Source of the DNA: Carnegiea gigantea
Lineage: Eukaryota > Streptophyta > Magnoliopsida > Caryophyllales > Cactaceae
NCBI GenBank assembly: GCA_029747015.1
Contig: JAKOGI010000328.1
Location: forward strand, 295,001 to 359,000
Direction of reading: 5' to 3'
DNA length: 64,000 nt
The notes under the pieces: generated by a model
Databases searched by the model: none
What the model was told of the DNA's origin: nothing
What the model saw: only the letters and a program-made list of their open reading frames with translations
Program-made: the position numbers and the translations under genes
Shown: piece after piece, positions 22,766 through 35,093 of the stretch
Layout: the number at the start of each line of letters is the position of its first letter
How positions within the stretch are numbered: the first letter of the stretch is position 1

Positions 22766-23047
22766 GAGGTGCGATCTTGTACAGAGTCGAAAGGAGGAAG
22801 ATTGGCAAAGCAAGGGATTGTGCAGAGAGAAATAGACAGAGAGGATAAGATTTTACGAGGAAAAATGAACGGATGGCGAGCGACAGGTAAGTGAGTGGGG
22901 TCAATCCTTTTGACTATAATAATACTAACATTAGTACTACTATTATTATTGTTGTTATTGCCTTATTGTGGAGGGTTTATGTTGAGTACTACAGAGGAGG
23001 ACGCGGTGGAGATGGTGGCGCTGTCGTGTTTTCTTTCGTTGCATTAA

Positions 23048-24461
23048 GGATCTGTTTATTATAAGTATATTAAGATTCTATTTTTTTTTTGTATTTGGAA
23101 AGATTTTGGCTAACAGTTTATAATTTTTTATAATTTTTTATATGTTCTTATAATTTCTTATATTGTTAACATAATTTTTATATTTTCTTACATCTTTTTA
23201 CATTTTTATAGATTTTTGTATAATATTTATTTATTTTTGTTATAGTAATTATAGAAATATGTATATATTTTTTTAACTATACTACCAATATACCGAATTT
23301 GTGAATATGTTAAGAGCACAACATTTATATAACCATAAAAAAAAATTTAATGACGTAAATTATATTTGAGTTTCGACATAAATAATATATATTATTATAG
23401 ATGAGATAAGTGAACTTGCTTTTAAAATTATAATACAAAGCTTTATAAAGTTCCTTGGTAATAATATATTGATCAGACATTTATAGTTAAAATTATTTAC
23501 TTAAAATAGGATTTCATTTTGAGAGTTGTATTCAATTTTGTGAGGTTTTTTTTTGGGGGGGTTATACTTTGCTTATTGGAAGATCGAATTAATGTAAATA
23601 TATGAAATCACCTCTACTGTAGGAACTTTTGATTGAAAAAATTTGTGGAATTTAATATATTTTATTATTGTTTAATTTACTTGGTTAAAGGTTTATTTTC
23701 AATAAGTATATTATTTTAATATTATTATGTTTTATCCAAAACGTTCATTGTAAAAAAACAAATTTTGTTTCAATAATATTAAGAAATAATTTGTTTACTA
23801 ATGGTATCAAATTTATTTCGTAAATGTGACTAATATATTACACATTATTTCACAAATCATACATTAAATATCAATAATATGCATACATATCTACAAGTTA
23901 TACTATGCAACTCTTCAATAATTCAACAACTCCTTACATCTATTCTTGCAACTTCTTGCAACTTCTTACATCTGCTAATAGTTTCTTACATCTTCTGACA
24001 CCTCCTTGCATCTTTAAACATCTCCTTACATCTTCTTATAACTCCTTACAACTTCTTGCATCTTCTTATAACTTCTTACAACTTTTTACATTTTCTTACA
24101 ACTTACAGCTGTATCTTATCACGAAAAAATACAGACCCTAAATCTGATAGCTTTTTAAAATTATTTTAATATACTTCAATCTGCTCAAATTTTCTAACTG
24201 GTAGTTAAATCTATTTTAATCTATTTGAATATGTTTTAACCGGCTTAAAGTTACTTATTACTAGTTACCTACTCCAATCCTCTCAGAAATCTGCTTTCAA
24301 ACTGTTTCAATATGATAACTATTAGTCAAATCTGCTCCAACATGTTCATATATCCTCAAATCTACTTTATGCTACTCAAATCTACTCAACCACATTCTAA
24401 TATGTTCTAACCTATTTCAACCTGCTAACTGCTCATCTAATGTACTTATAACGAACAAACC
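23048..24461. mobile_element. Terminal-inverted-repeat element, about 1.4 kb, TTAA-flanked
   Basis: The left end GGATCTGTTTATTATAAGTA and the complement of the right end (GGTTTGTTCGTTATAAGTAC) match over about 20 bases, and each is bordered by TTAA (23044-23047 and 24462-24465). The inside is AT-rich. From about 23905 to 24105 it holds a run of loosely repeated CTTCTTACAACTCCTTACAT-like units and carries no transposase. TTAA could be a piggyBac-style duplication, or TA inside a longer terminus. Confidence 0.6.
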
Positions 24462-24825
24462 TTAATAATAGTACTATGTTGTGGTACTATATGGTTTTGA
24501 TTTTGATTTGAGATGGTGCACGCCAGTGCTAAAAAATCATTAGAATTATCATAATCTTTAGAGTTAGAAAAAGCTAATCTCACATGGTGGATGATCCAAT
24601 CTGATCTAAGTTATTGAGAAAATTATAAATCCAACCTAAACCAAATCGATTTTGACTCAAAATTTATGCATATTAACTGTTTAGTCGAAGTTATTTTCAA
24701 TATTGATATAAAGCTAACTCAATTTTTAAATAAGTTGACGTGGACAGCTTTATTTGTCACCTCTAAATTAGTCTTCCACTCTTTTAAGTCCCAACCACCT
24801 TTTATATGTCTTTTGTGCAAGTTGA

Positions 24826-25216
24826 TTTGGAGTGTTTGATAGATTTTTCTAAAGTTTGTTTCTACATTAATTTGTAGAAGTGTTTGGTAAACAGTTTTTT
24901 AGAGATATTTTTGGCTAAAAAAAAAAATTGTAGATCCAAATTAGGTATTTGATCTAGTCAAAAAGTTAATTTAGGTATTTGATAGAATAACTTTTTAGAA
25001 GAACTTTTTGGGTCGAAAAAGCTAATTTGATTAACTTTTTGGAATAGTTTTTTTGGAGAATTAGCTTTTCGTCTCACAACTTTGTTAGAAATAGTAAATT
25101 TCAACAAACAGTTTTTCTACAAATGGCTAATTCAAATAAACAGCTAATATAAACAGCTAATTCAAATAGTTAATACAAACAGCTAATAGCTAATAATTGT
25201 TTGTTAAACAGGACCT
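24826..25216. mobile_element. MITE of the TTAGCTGTTT family
   Basis: It starts near GGAGTGTTTGATAG and ends near AATTGTTTGTTAAACAGGACC. The right half repeats AACAGCTAAT and the left half its partner, as in the TIR1-like intron element. Non-coding; boundaries approximate. Confidence 0.55.
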
Positions 25217-28200
25217 ATATATTTTTATATCTAGAACTTTTATAGATGAAAAGATAAACCATAGATCGAACTATTAATATACATGATTGGCAGGACTTAG
25301 ACAATTGAGCAATATTACAATTTACGAATTGCACTACTAACTGAACTACATATGTTAGGTACATACACTAATAATGCAATCACAACCTCGTGGGACACTT
25401 TACAAAAGCATGCAAAATCGGTACTAATGTGTAGTAAGAGTAGGCAGGAAGAGTCAATACAAAATAGACATTCGTGCACGAGGAAGTAATACTGACACTA
25501 TATCTTATAACACATCAAATTTTAAACGTGATTATATGTACATGCAAATGTGACAATTCAAAGTAATAACGCTAAAAAAATTGGTCCATGACTTATAAAT
25601 CGACAAATTGATAGAACATAACAGGGATTTTATATCCTTTTAAGCAAAGGGCGTACATAAACAAAGGCAATAACGAGATAAAGTTAATTACCATAATTTG
25701 CCGGTCTATATATTGTTAAGAAGGTGATTGCGATGAATAAATAATATGAACAGTATCATTATGTCTCCGTTCAATTCTATCTCTTTTTTTTTTTTCCCAA
25801 CACATCACCAAACCAATTATGCAGCAATTCTTTCCTTTTCCTTGGGATCAAAGTTATGACAACAATCAAATATGCATCCAAATTTTAAAAACTAATATAT
25901 TTTCCACAACAACGTAACCGCGTCTGCCTTATCAAAACTAACTTGAAAAAGATGAATAAAAGATATAAAAAGAAACACTCCTCCACGAAGATTTTCATCA
26001 CATATCGCATCATATGCATCCAAAAGATTCTAAATGCTTGCTTAAGCTACTAATTACTAATGTTTTCCAATTAATCAACAGTCAAAATCACACCAAAACT
26101 CATTCAAAAGTTGCTGCTAACTTAACCTTGTTGAGTTCTACCAAGAAGATGCCTAATCCTATGCACCACGTGAAAATTATTCTAAACGTCAACATGAAAG
26201 TTGAACTTATGAGAATAATATAGGACAAAAAATTCTAATGCGCCCAACTTTATTTTCGAACAAAATTGGATCTTTGTTGATATGTTTAAAATCTACAAAA
26301 TTCACATTCATCATTATTTATGTATCTCCGCTTTTCAGCTCGAACAATATAAATTTATGATAAACCAAAGTAGTATTGGCCATTCAATTGGCCATCGCAC
26401 CACCTTCCAACCCCCCCTCTCCAAAAAAAAAAAGATCCGGGCTTGAATTTAGGGATGACACAATTTCTTCTCCTGTCCCGCGAAAGCGGGACCCACACTA
26501 GGAGGTGATGATGGTGATGATGATGATGACAATTTCTTCTCCTGTGAAAGAGCTGTGTGTATTGGACTTATAGGCCTTGGTTTCCTTAGACTTCGATATT
26601 CTCCACCCTTGACATGTGTGACGCATTGAGTTGTCCTAAAATAGAGGCGTGGTAGATAGGCCGGCTCAAAATGTAAAAAATTAAAAAAAAAAACGTTTCA
26701 TAATAAGCAAAATTTTGATTCGTCAAAATGACAAAATCCATGGGAAAAAAAAAAGAAAAGAAAAATGACAAGGAAAGCTACAGAGAAACATATCACAATT
26801 AAATTAATCAATTCATGCAAGTTCAGTAATATGTTCCTACTTCTTACCCTACGATTATGGGCCTTCAGGAATGAAGCCCATTAGGCCCACTTCAATTTTG
26901 GACTGCTCATCACATCTTTATTTGTGTTTAAAATATTTTATGAGTTGAAATAATTGGCACTCACTTTCTTTTTCCTAGACTAGATGTAATGTAAAAAGTT
27001 AATATGACATTTTTCTTTGTTTCGGTGTAAATCTCATCACTTCATTGATGACAGTAATTTTTGTTAGTTTTAACTTTTAATTTGATATCTAGTAAAATTG
27101 TGCGTAATTCTTGATTTTTTTTTTTTTTGGGCGAATAGTAGACAACTCAAAGACTTTTTAATGTGCGGTCTAATGGAAACAATCTTCCTTTAATTTAGGG
27201 ATAATGCCATTAACATTGAACTGAAAATATCTCTTTTTTTAAAAAAATCAATTGTAAGATGATATATTTAAACGGTTCTTTTAAAAAATATAACTCAAAT
27301 AAATTAGATTAAGCTTAATGTTGCCAAGTTACAACGTCACTTCATTCCCATTAAGATGATTTTGGATTCAAGTCTTGGGAATGAGGAAAATATGATATGA
27401 AAGATTTATATCCTTTTATAAATCAATATGAACTCGACTCTGATGAATAGCAGCCCAAAAGACCAAAAAAATAATTCACTCTAAGGGTGTCAAAAGGAGT
27501 AATAAAGTTATAAAATTGCAAGAAAAGTGTCCAAAAATTAACTCCGAATTGATGGTATTTTGCTTTTAAATTGTCTCTGCATGCCAAATAAACATTCCAC
27601 CCACCAAACCCAAAATTCTCAGCTACAAAAGAGTCATTGGTAACATAGAGGAAACCCTTGGGAGGACCCATCAAAATCAATTTTTATAGGTCCAAATCAT
27701 CTCAAGGAGCAACATGAAGTTTCATAATTCGCGATTGGGAAGGAAGATTCATCCAAGCCGCAACATTCAATGTAAGAGCAACATCGATTTTAGTCCCGGA
27801 AGCAATAACTTAACGATGTGTTACGGGATCAAAGCCCCAATACAAGCTGGATTCAAAAAATGAAGATTTAAGGCGATAACAAAATTGTCATTCAAATAGG
27901 AAAAGGTCAAATGCAAGCACCGTGGGATATTCAAATTCTATTACATGATATCATTACTTACAATATTATAACAGCGTGTATTTAGGCAAGGGAATAATAC
28001 ATGCAACCAACTAACTGACTATGCAGGGTTGACGTTTATCCCCACAGTCCACATTGGTGTGGGATGAGGTTCCGCACACGCACCTATTTTGTATTCTTTA
28101 TGAAGATAAAGGAAAACTATTGGGAGAAGGGCTTCCCAGAGGATATTATCATATATGGTCAAAGTACTTTGTTGCCACTGTTTGATCACTACATTCCACA

Positions 28201-29650
28201 TCGATGTGGGATGAGATTCCGAGAGAGTTACTTTCTTTAAAAAAAAAAAAAAACAGAAAAAGCCAAACAAGGCCTAACTACATGGTTAAAGTGCTAGATG
28301 AGCTAAAACCAATAAATGCAATAATGCTGCTGGGAAAAAATGATGAATACAATGTCAATTGTCAAACAAAACAGTTGCAGTGTAACGGAATGCTGCTGAG
28401 CCTAGAAGCTAGAGATAGAAATGAAAAGATAATGATTTTCAAAAATAACAAATAATAAAATTGATGTTGAAATTGAATAAATGAGTAAAAACTGCTGAGT
28501 TTCAAGTCACGAATAAATTAACAAACATGAAGAAAAAGGGAAGGGTTTAATGAGACCTCGATCTACAAATTTGACCCATGCATGTATGAATACCCCCAAA
28601 TCTCAAGGTCCATAAATAGAATAAAAAGGCAAAAACTATTACATCAACCCATGTATGGGAGAAAATTCATCGCCACAATTTTTATTCACATGCATTTTAG
28701 ATACAAATGTCTCAGTTCTCATCTTTTTACGCGGTATTTTAAAATACAAAATGATAAGTGTCTAGCTGCAAGATACTTTTTAAATGTTTTGTTTTCACTT
28801 AAAATGTATATTACGTATATTAAATTGGAAAAAAATAATATGATTAAAAAGTGAAAGGATGTCAAAACTTACAAATTGTGCAAAATCATTTATACATAAT
28901 CTTTCACATTTACAAAATTACACATATGATATGCCTTCGCATATGGGGTTGATCCGGTTAAGATTTCAATTTGTATTTATTAGTGTAATTGATGAGTATT
29001 AAAGTTTTATAACTTATAATAGGTTGTAATTATTAAAAATCTGATGATTTTAAATCATAAAATATATTAATTTGGATTAATATAAGACATTTAAGAGTGT
29101 CTTGCAGCAAAACACGTATCATCTCCTATTTAAAAATATACATTCCCAAATGTCTGGTGTAATTTATCCAATTTACAGTGTTTTCAAATAAAAGTACTTG
29201 GGTTGTGAGAAATAAAAATAAGTAATTAGCTTATAAAAACGTTTAACAAAAGGAGTTTAGTCATACATAAGTACGTGATCGTCTTTTACAAATACAAGTT
29301 TCTGATGATGACTATTTTATAAGCATTTACTTACCATATTAGTATTCACTGTACATACCAAATTAGTACCTGAACAAGTAACAATGACATGGATATTTAA
29401 TTTATTTTAATAGTCATTCTATTGTCATAAAAGGGTTTCGGTATGTGTATGAAAACTATAATAATTTGTAGAAGTAACGTATAGTTTTTAGGTCTAACGA
29501 CAGAGGAGTTGCAGAAGGGTGAAAGAAAAGAATAAAACACTTATATCTTGCATAGTTAACCAGGTGCTATGTATACAACTACATGTCTACAGTTATAAAA
29601 CATCGCCCAAATCTATACAATCTTCCCTTTTTTATAAAAAAAAAATTTTA
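25217..29650. other. Gene-poor AT-rich intergenic region
   Basis: I see no gene here; open frames are short, low in complexity and lack family motifs. Two small structures stand out. A 17-bp direct repeat ACAATTTCTTCTCCTGT occurs at 26460-26476 and 26529-26545, around a segment ending in ATG/GAT triplets. Two copies of TCCACAT(T/C)G(G/A)TGTGGGATGAG lie at 28048 and 28195, 147 bases apart. Confidence 0.5.
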
Positions 29651-30049
29651 GGCTCCGTTTGGTCCTTAAAAAATTTGATAGAAAGAAAAGTTAAAGGAAA
29701 AAAAATATAAAGGGGAAAAAAGTAGAAAGAAAATGAGTTTTTTTCCTCTTGTTTGGATCAAGGAAAAAATACAAGAATTTGGATGAGAAAGGTTGAATGT
29801 TGATAAACTACTTAAATCATTTTGATGTCATCTAAACAATACAAGGCTGGAGAAGGTTAGGAATTTTCCTCAAACTTTTCTCACAATTTTATGAGGAAAA
29901 TTTTATCACTTGTTTCTAACAATTTTTTTACCAAACTTTCCTCCATATTTTTTTTCTTTGTGATTTTCTCTAAACCAAACACAAGAAAAAAAAGTAACTT
30001 TCCTTAATTTTTTTCTTTTCACCAAACTTTTCAAGGTCCAAACAGAACC
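29651..30049. mobile_element. Tourist/Harbinger-like MITE, 399 bp
   Basis: TTA borders both sides (29648-29650 and 30050-30052). The termini GGCTCCGTTTGGTCC and the complement of GGTCCAAACAGAACC are inverted repeats. The interior is A/T-rich with mirrored GGAAAA and TTTTCC runs and no coding capacity. A TTA target duplication is the hallmark of PIF/Harbinger elements. Confidence 0.65.
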
Positions 30050-30648
30050 TTAAAGATAAACTAAGTTGAAAAAATATAGCAATAATATTATCAAAAAAGA
30101 AAGAAAAATATAATTGCATGATCAATGGTTTTTTATAACTATTTTTCCCTTGCCAAGGGGAGGAAAACAGGCCAAATAATAATAATAATAATGATAATAA
30201 TTTTCAGTGTGGGTTATACTTTCGTAAAGTTCGGAAAAAATCTAGCTGTAGCTAATCTTATTCTACATGTATTTCTCATTAGGTAGGAAAAAACAGTAAT
30301 CGAATATTCCTTTTTGGGGGAGGACCTTCTCATCTAGCTAAGCAAATGTGTTGGCTAGTCATTAATCTCATGACTTGGTTTGTTTCCAACTTTAAGAAGC
30401 AGCTTTAATTTCAGTAATTTCAGTGAATTTTTTCCATTCCTTTTTTTGCTCCGTTGTGTCTTCTCGAAAGCTACAAAACATCGTTTGACATTGTGGGTTT
30501 TTGAGCACAAAAATTGCTTAATACAAGGCCAACCTCTCACTTGATTTTGCCTCTAAATAGTAGACTTCACAACTGGCCCGAATAGACTAAACCCAGCAAA
30601 ATCTGACAAGAACGTTTCTCTCTCTGCCTTGCTCTCACTCTTTTCCTC

Positions 30649-31008
30649 ATGGCTTCCGACTTGAAGACTCGAATTTTTCTCGTCGTAATTTTAGTTTGCT
30701 CTGATGTTAGTAGGGGAATGATATATCTGTCTCGACGTGATACGATGCTTAAAAACAACATGATCAACAAGAAGAATGGCGGTGACTTTGAAGCAGAGGA
30801 TCAAGCTCGTTCAGCTAGTACTCAAACTGAAATGGTGGAAGATAGGTATCGTTCTAAGCTTATCTCTAGTAATTTTCTACCAAAAGGGGTTTGTGTGCCA
30901 AACTCTGGTCCGTCCAAACGTGCAAATGGTAATGTTGTTGCAGAGGATAACAATTTCATCAATACACCTGATATTCATGTTTTTGCTTCACTTGATAATT
31001 GGATATGA
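30649..31008 (+). CDS. IDA-like (IDL) secreted signalling peptide precursor, 119 aa
   Basis: A single-exon frame with an N-terminal hydrophobic signal (about residues 5-20), a variable acidic/basic middle, and F-L-P-K-G-V-C-V-P-N-S-G-P-S-K-R-A-N at residues 76-93. This closely follows the extended PIP motif of INFLORESCENCE DEFICIENT IN ABSCISSION peptides (F-x-Y-L-P-K-G-V-P-I-P-P-S-A-P-S-K-R-H-N). Those secreted peptides act through HAESA-type receptor kinases in organ abscission and root emergence. Oddities: one Pro of the core is Asn, the His of R-H-N is Ala, and 26 residues follow the motif where IDA proteins end shortly after it. The upstream TATA-like CTCTAAATAG (30551-30560) fits a short leader. 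The start is the first ATG before the signal sequence. It could be a diverged or decaying family member; expression is unknown. Confidence 0.62.
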   Translation: MASDLKTRIFLVVILVCSDVSRGMIYLSRRDTMLKNNMINKKNGGDFEAEDQARSASTQTEMVEDRYRSKLISSNFLPKGVCVPNSGPSKRANGNVVAEDNNFINTPDIHVFASLDNWI

Positions 31009-31506
31009 CATATATATGACCTTTATCATCAGTTGTGACAAGTAGGCTTTAATGTTGAATTGTTGTCCTCAAAGTTCACAGTCGTATAGACTATGCCTAT
31101 GTTATTTCTAATTCTAGCATATCTTGCGACATTCATTTTATTTTCTGTACAACTTTGACAAACTTCTTCAAGTTTTGGCAGGGAGTCGTCTTAATCTCTA
31201 GTGTGATTCACTATATTTTTTAGTGATGCTCTAGGCCTTCACTAATTTTTCTTCACACATGCGAAGATTATTTTTGGGGTCTTTCATCCTATGGCAATTA
31301 GAATAAGGTTACTGCCGACAGCCCATTTTGTAATAAACTGCCGGAAAAACTTAGTTACCAATTACCATCCACAAACTTCAAAATTTCAATATCTTCTATG
31401 TTGGTCTAGCTCAAAAAGTTTTTTCAAACAAGGAAAAGCTAAAAAACAACACTGAAACTAGCACAAACATGGATCTAAAAACTGATGGAGAAACAACCTG
31501 AGGAGA

Positions 31507-32298
31507 TCACTTCTTTTTCTCTGCACCACCAGCAGACCTACAAGAAGATATAAAATGACTTAGATAAGGTAAACTATAATATGGCATTTTGAACTCAAGG
31601 AAACTAAAGATGTCATTTGCTGAGATTACCTCATCTTCCTGAGAACGTTTGACATCTCCTCTCTCTTCCTCTTTGCCCTCTTGTGGGTTCCAAGCTTTCT
31701 CTTAGCCACCTTCAATGCACGCTTGTCCTTACCGACCTTCAACAGCTCAGTAATCCGCTTCTCATAGGGAGCAAACCCAGCAACCTCCCGGATGAGACTC
31801 CTCACAAAATGAACTCGCTTACTAGTTTTCTACAGTTCAAAGTGACATCTAATAAGACCAACTTATCCCACACACATGATAAATGATTGTGAAGCAAGAA
31901 GACAACATTTTGACATTGAAATCTTTTTCTATAGAGAAATTCTCTTCTCAAAACCAGACACAACACATCAGAGGAACTCAGAAAGGCAAAAAACTCTTGT
32001 AATCTGGATATGGTAAGTAAAATTCGACATATGTTTCTATACTATCCACATTCATTTTCAGGGATTCTGCACCTTCTAATTGATTGGCAATTATATACAC
32101 ATCTCATTCAATTCCCTGTAAATACAGCTCTGAAGGAATTATGAGCTCAAAACAAAAGAATAAATATGAGTCTATGATCGATAAAGAATTACTAACCCCT
32201 TTTCTGTCGGATGGCCTTGGAGCCAACTCTTTCTTGGTGACAATGTGACCCCTGTTGAGGCCCACAGAGAGGCCAGTGTTCGGCTGTTTTGGAGCCAT
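31507..32298 (-). CDS. RPL36: 60S ribosomal protein eL36, 110 aa
   Basis: Component of the large cytosolic ribosomal subunit. Coding exons on the minus strand are 32298-32197, 31829-31630 and 31537-31507, joining in phase to give 110 residues, the normal length. The family signature is plain: the start [16 protein letters not shown], then [11 protein letters not shown], the basic [19 protein letters not shown] block and a Lys-rich end. The last coding exon is only 31 bases. An intron in the 5' leader precedes the ATG. Confidence 0.96.
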
Positions 32299-32301
32299 TA
32301 C

Positions 32302-33219
32302 CTGATAGTTAGAAAACAAAATGAGCATAAGAAGGTGTCTCCAAATAATAGGTAAAGAACCTATATCAACAAACATCAACCCAAATAACGAGAACAATCT
32401 GGAAAAACCCACACTGCTTCCAATGATCCACAATATGAACCAGCTACAAACAGCATGAAAGCGTGGATACAGAAGATGATTATATGCCCTATGCCCCTGT
32501 GTCCCAATTTTACTTTTTAAGTATACAGATTAAGCATCACTATTGCTGAGGACTCGTAAAGCGAAAGGAGGTCTAAGAGTTTGCCCCTCAAAAACATTAC
32601 TTTCTAATTAGCAATTCAAAAACTAGGGGCTGGGCTCAATCAGGAGGAAAATATACCCTTTCTCCTCCTTTAAGTAAGACATCCAAAACACAGTACAAGT
32701 TTAGGGGCTGAACTATAAATCACAACATCCATTATCCAATATTCATTTTACATACCTAGTGACACAACAAACACAAAACCAATTAATCCCAGAAAAACGA
32801 GCAGAAAAATAATTAATCCCAGAAAAACGAGCATCAAACAGTCGATCACAACTTTCTTTAAACCCTACTAAAGTTCCCAGACATGTTTTACAGAACCCAG
32901 CTAATATTCATTCAAAATGCAACTAGAAGGAGCCAAAAATACGCATCTAAGAGATTAATCTAAAATCATAATACTTGCAGAACTTCGAGAAGATCATCAT
33001 TCTCAGCTATCAGTATTGCCACTCACTAGAAACAATCAATGTTCTGACAATTTTTAAAGGAACAATCTCGTCAAATTGAAACACAGAGAAACAGTAATTA
33101 AGAGCATCGTTCAACCAAAGATCCAAAGGTGAAGAACATTGAATCATTCGAAACCCTAATTGCGTCAATGTAGTTGACCTAAACAAACATTACAGACAGA
33201 AAGGAGAGAGAGAGAGTAC
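32302..33219 (-). other. Leader intron of the eL36 gene
   Basis: On the minus strand CCAG|GTACTCTC (donor at 33219) and CTATCAG|GTAATG (acceptor ending 32302, three bases before the ATG) bracket about 918 bases. The non-coding first exon would lie upstream of 33220. Leader introns are usual in plant ribosomal protein genes. Inferred without transcript data. Confidence 0.6.
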
Positions 33220-33303
33220 CTGGAGGATGACGACCGTCGGGCGATCTGAGGATGAAAGAAATGAAGAAGCGATGAGGGCTTAGCGCGAATGGTTTTGATG
33301 TGG

Positions 33304-33442
33304 TTAGGGTTTTTGCTTCGGCCGTTGGATCAGTCCGTCATCTGACGGCCTGCAAGTGTTCTTATTTGTGGGTCTCTTAGGGTTTTATACTTTTATTTTA
33401 CTTTAGTCTGGGGTTAATGGGTTGGGTTGTTGGGCTTGGGCT
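33304..33442 (-). promoter_or_regulatory. Telo-box and site II motifs of the eL36 promoter
   Basis: Two telo-boxes (AAAACCCTAA on the gene strand) lie at 33304-33313 and 33377-33386, and site II type TGGGCT repeats at 33431-33436 and 33437-33442. This pairing is the known signature of plant ribosomal protein promoters, linked to TCP factors and growth-dependent expression. Confidence 0.75.
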
Positions 33443-33449
33443 GTTCCAT

Positions 33450-34843
33450 GAAAATTTGTGAAATTGACTGTGTGTAAATACAGGAGTCGGCTATTTGGTT
33501 CTTTGGGTCTGGGTCTTTTTAGAGAAAGATACTGATAAGGCTAAGCTAAAGCCTTTGGTCTGTTTGTTTCAAAATAAAATAAAAGAAGAATGCTAAAAAA
33601 TAAATATCTTTTCTTAACAATTTAAGTAAAATTATTAAAGAAGAAAGAAAAGAAAAGAAAAAACAAAAATAACAAAATGACATAAAATAGTGACTTGCGT
33701 GTGGAAACGACCTATCGTTCCACCACGCAGGGCAAGTTTTGACTTAGCAAGTAGGCAAAGGACATGTAACAGACTGGCAGTGGTAGTGTCACGTTCCATT
33801 TACATTTGCTAGGCTGCAAATGCTCTAAGACTATCTATAAATTATAGTTAGATATATCCTCAAAAATTTTCAATGGGTAGGCTTATTGCAGAAAGATTTT
33901 GATCGATGACATGTACCTAGGTTCAATAAGCGGTTTGTATTACTGTCTTATTAAGTTGAGCTTCTATGTCTCTCATTTGTTCTTTCAAATTTAATTTGGT
34001 TGTATGACGTTCTAAATATCAATACTGATGCCATTATATAATTATATTAAATAATGAAGTGATAATGAGATTTTGAGACAACATCAAATACTTTGATATT
34101 ACCTCTGTCTTTTTCTTTTCTTTTTTTTATTTTGATTTACAATACACAAGAAAAAGAGGAAATCCAATGTGAGATCTAATACACTCAAGAGTCTTAGAAA
34201 TTGATCAAGGCCACCACTGATTTCTGATGGGACCTTCATTGCTACAATATTGTCTATAAGGGTATAAGTTTTGACTTGATTATAGTGTAGACTTGTGCCT
34301 CGAATGAAGCATATATTAGTGGTTAGGATCACACACACACTGTATTCTCCTCCCATCCAGTGTGATGCACCCTTGATTCCAACTATGACAATGATAGATA
34401 GGGCAAAAATAATTGAAGTTGATTACTCTTAGTTTGGGAGTTGCCATTTGCATGTTAATTTTTGATTCCATACTTAACCGGCAAGTTTTTATTTTTTTAT
34501 TTTTTATTTTTTTTGGGGGGGGGTTAGGGGGGGTGTCTGAACGTGAGGGAATGAAATTTAGGGAGCTTACAGAGAGTCGAGAATATTGCGGGTTTGGATA
34601 AAGGCATGTGACTGAAATAGTTGGGAGGTTAATTGGTTATTTCCTTATCTCTATATTGTAAGTGTAAAAATGTGGTAGGGGTTGAGAGGCCACCAAATTA
34701 CTATGTGAGAAACTGTTTATTCTTATCTTTATATTATGCTTATTTTAAATTTTAAATTTAAAAAAGATGACAAAAAGTGGGAATGAACCACAATATATGA
34801 ATAGCTATGTGGTGACCTTCCAGCCAATCACACATTTTTACAC
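33450..34843. other. Intergenic, no gene seen
   Basis: AT-rich sequence without coding signals. It contains an imperfect T/G composite tract at 34507-34532. Confidence 0.5.
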
Positions 34844-34846
34844 TTA

Positions 34847-35093
34847 GGGCCTGTTCTTTTCGTGGATAAATTTCAAAATTTCAACCTCACCTCATTTCAA
34901 TCCACTTCAACCTACTTCAATATATTTCAACACACTTTTACTATTTTAATCAAGTTCAATTTATCACATAAAAAATTTCAACCTACTTCAATCTATTTTA
35001 ACTCACTTTAACTTACTTCAACCCACCTCAAACTATTTTAATCGACCTCGTCTTTTTACGCACCCTAATTCACCCACGAAAAAAAACAGGCTC
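34847..35093. mobile_element. Tourist-like MITE, 247 bp, copy 1
   Basis: TTA target duplications are at 34844-34846 and 35094-35096. The left end GGGCCTGTTCTTTTCGTGG and the complement of the right end (GAGCCTGTTTTTTTTCGTGG) are inverted repeats. The interior is CAACCTACTTCAAT-like repeats. A second copy is at 63364-63565. Confidence 0.75.

Noticed and set aside
22704..22904. In-frame upstream Met that would extend the TIR1-like protein by 67 residues
   Set aside because: The extension reads through a CT repeat as low-complexity Ser-Leu and is not seen in the family; it is most likely leader sequence.
26014..26223. 69-codon open frame
   Set aside because: No signal peptide, motif or flanking gene structure; chance open frame in AT-rich DNA.
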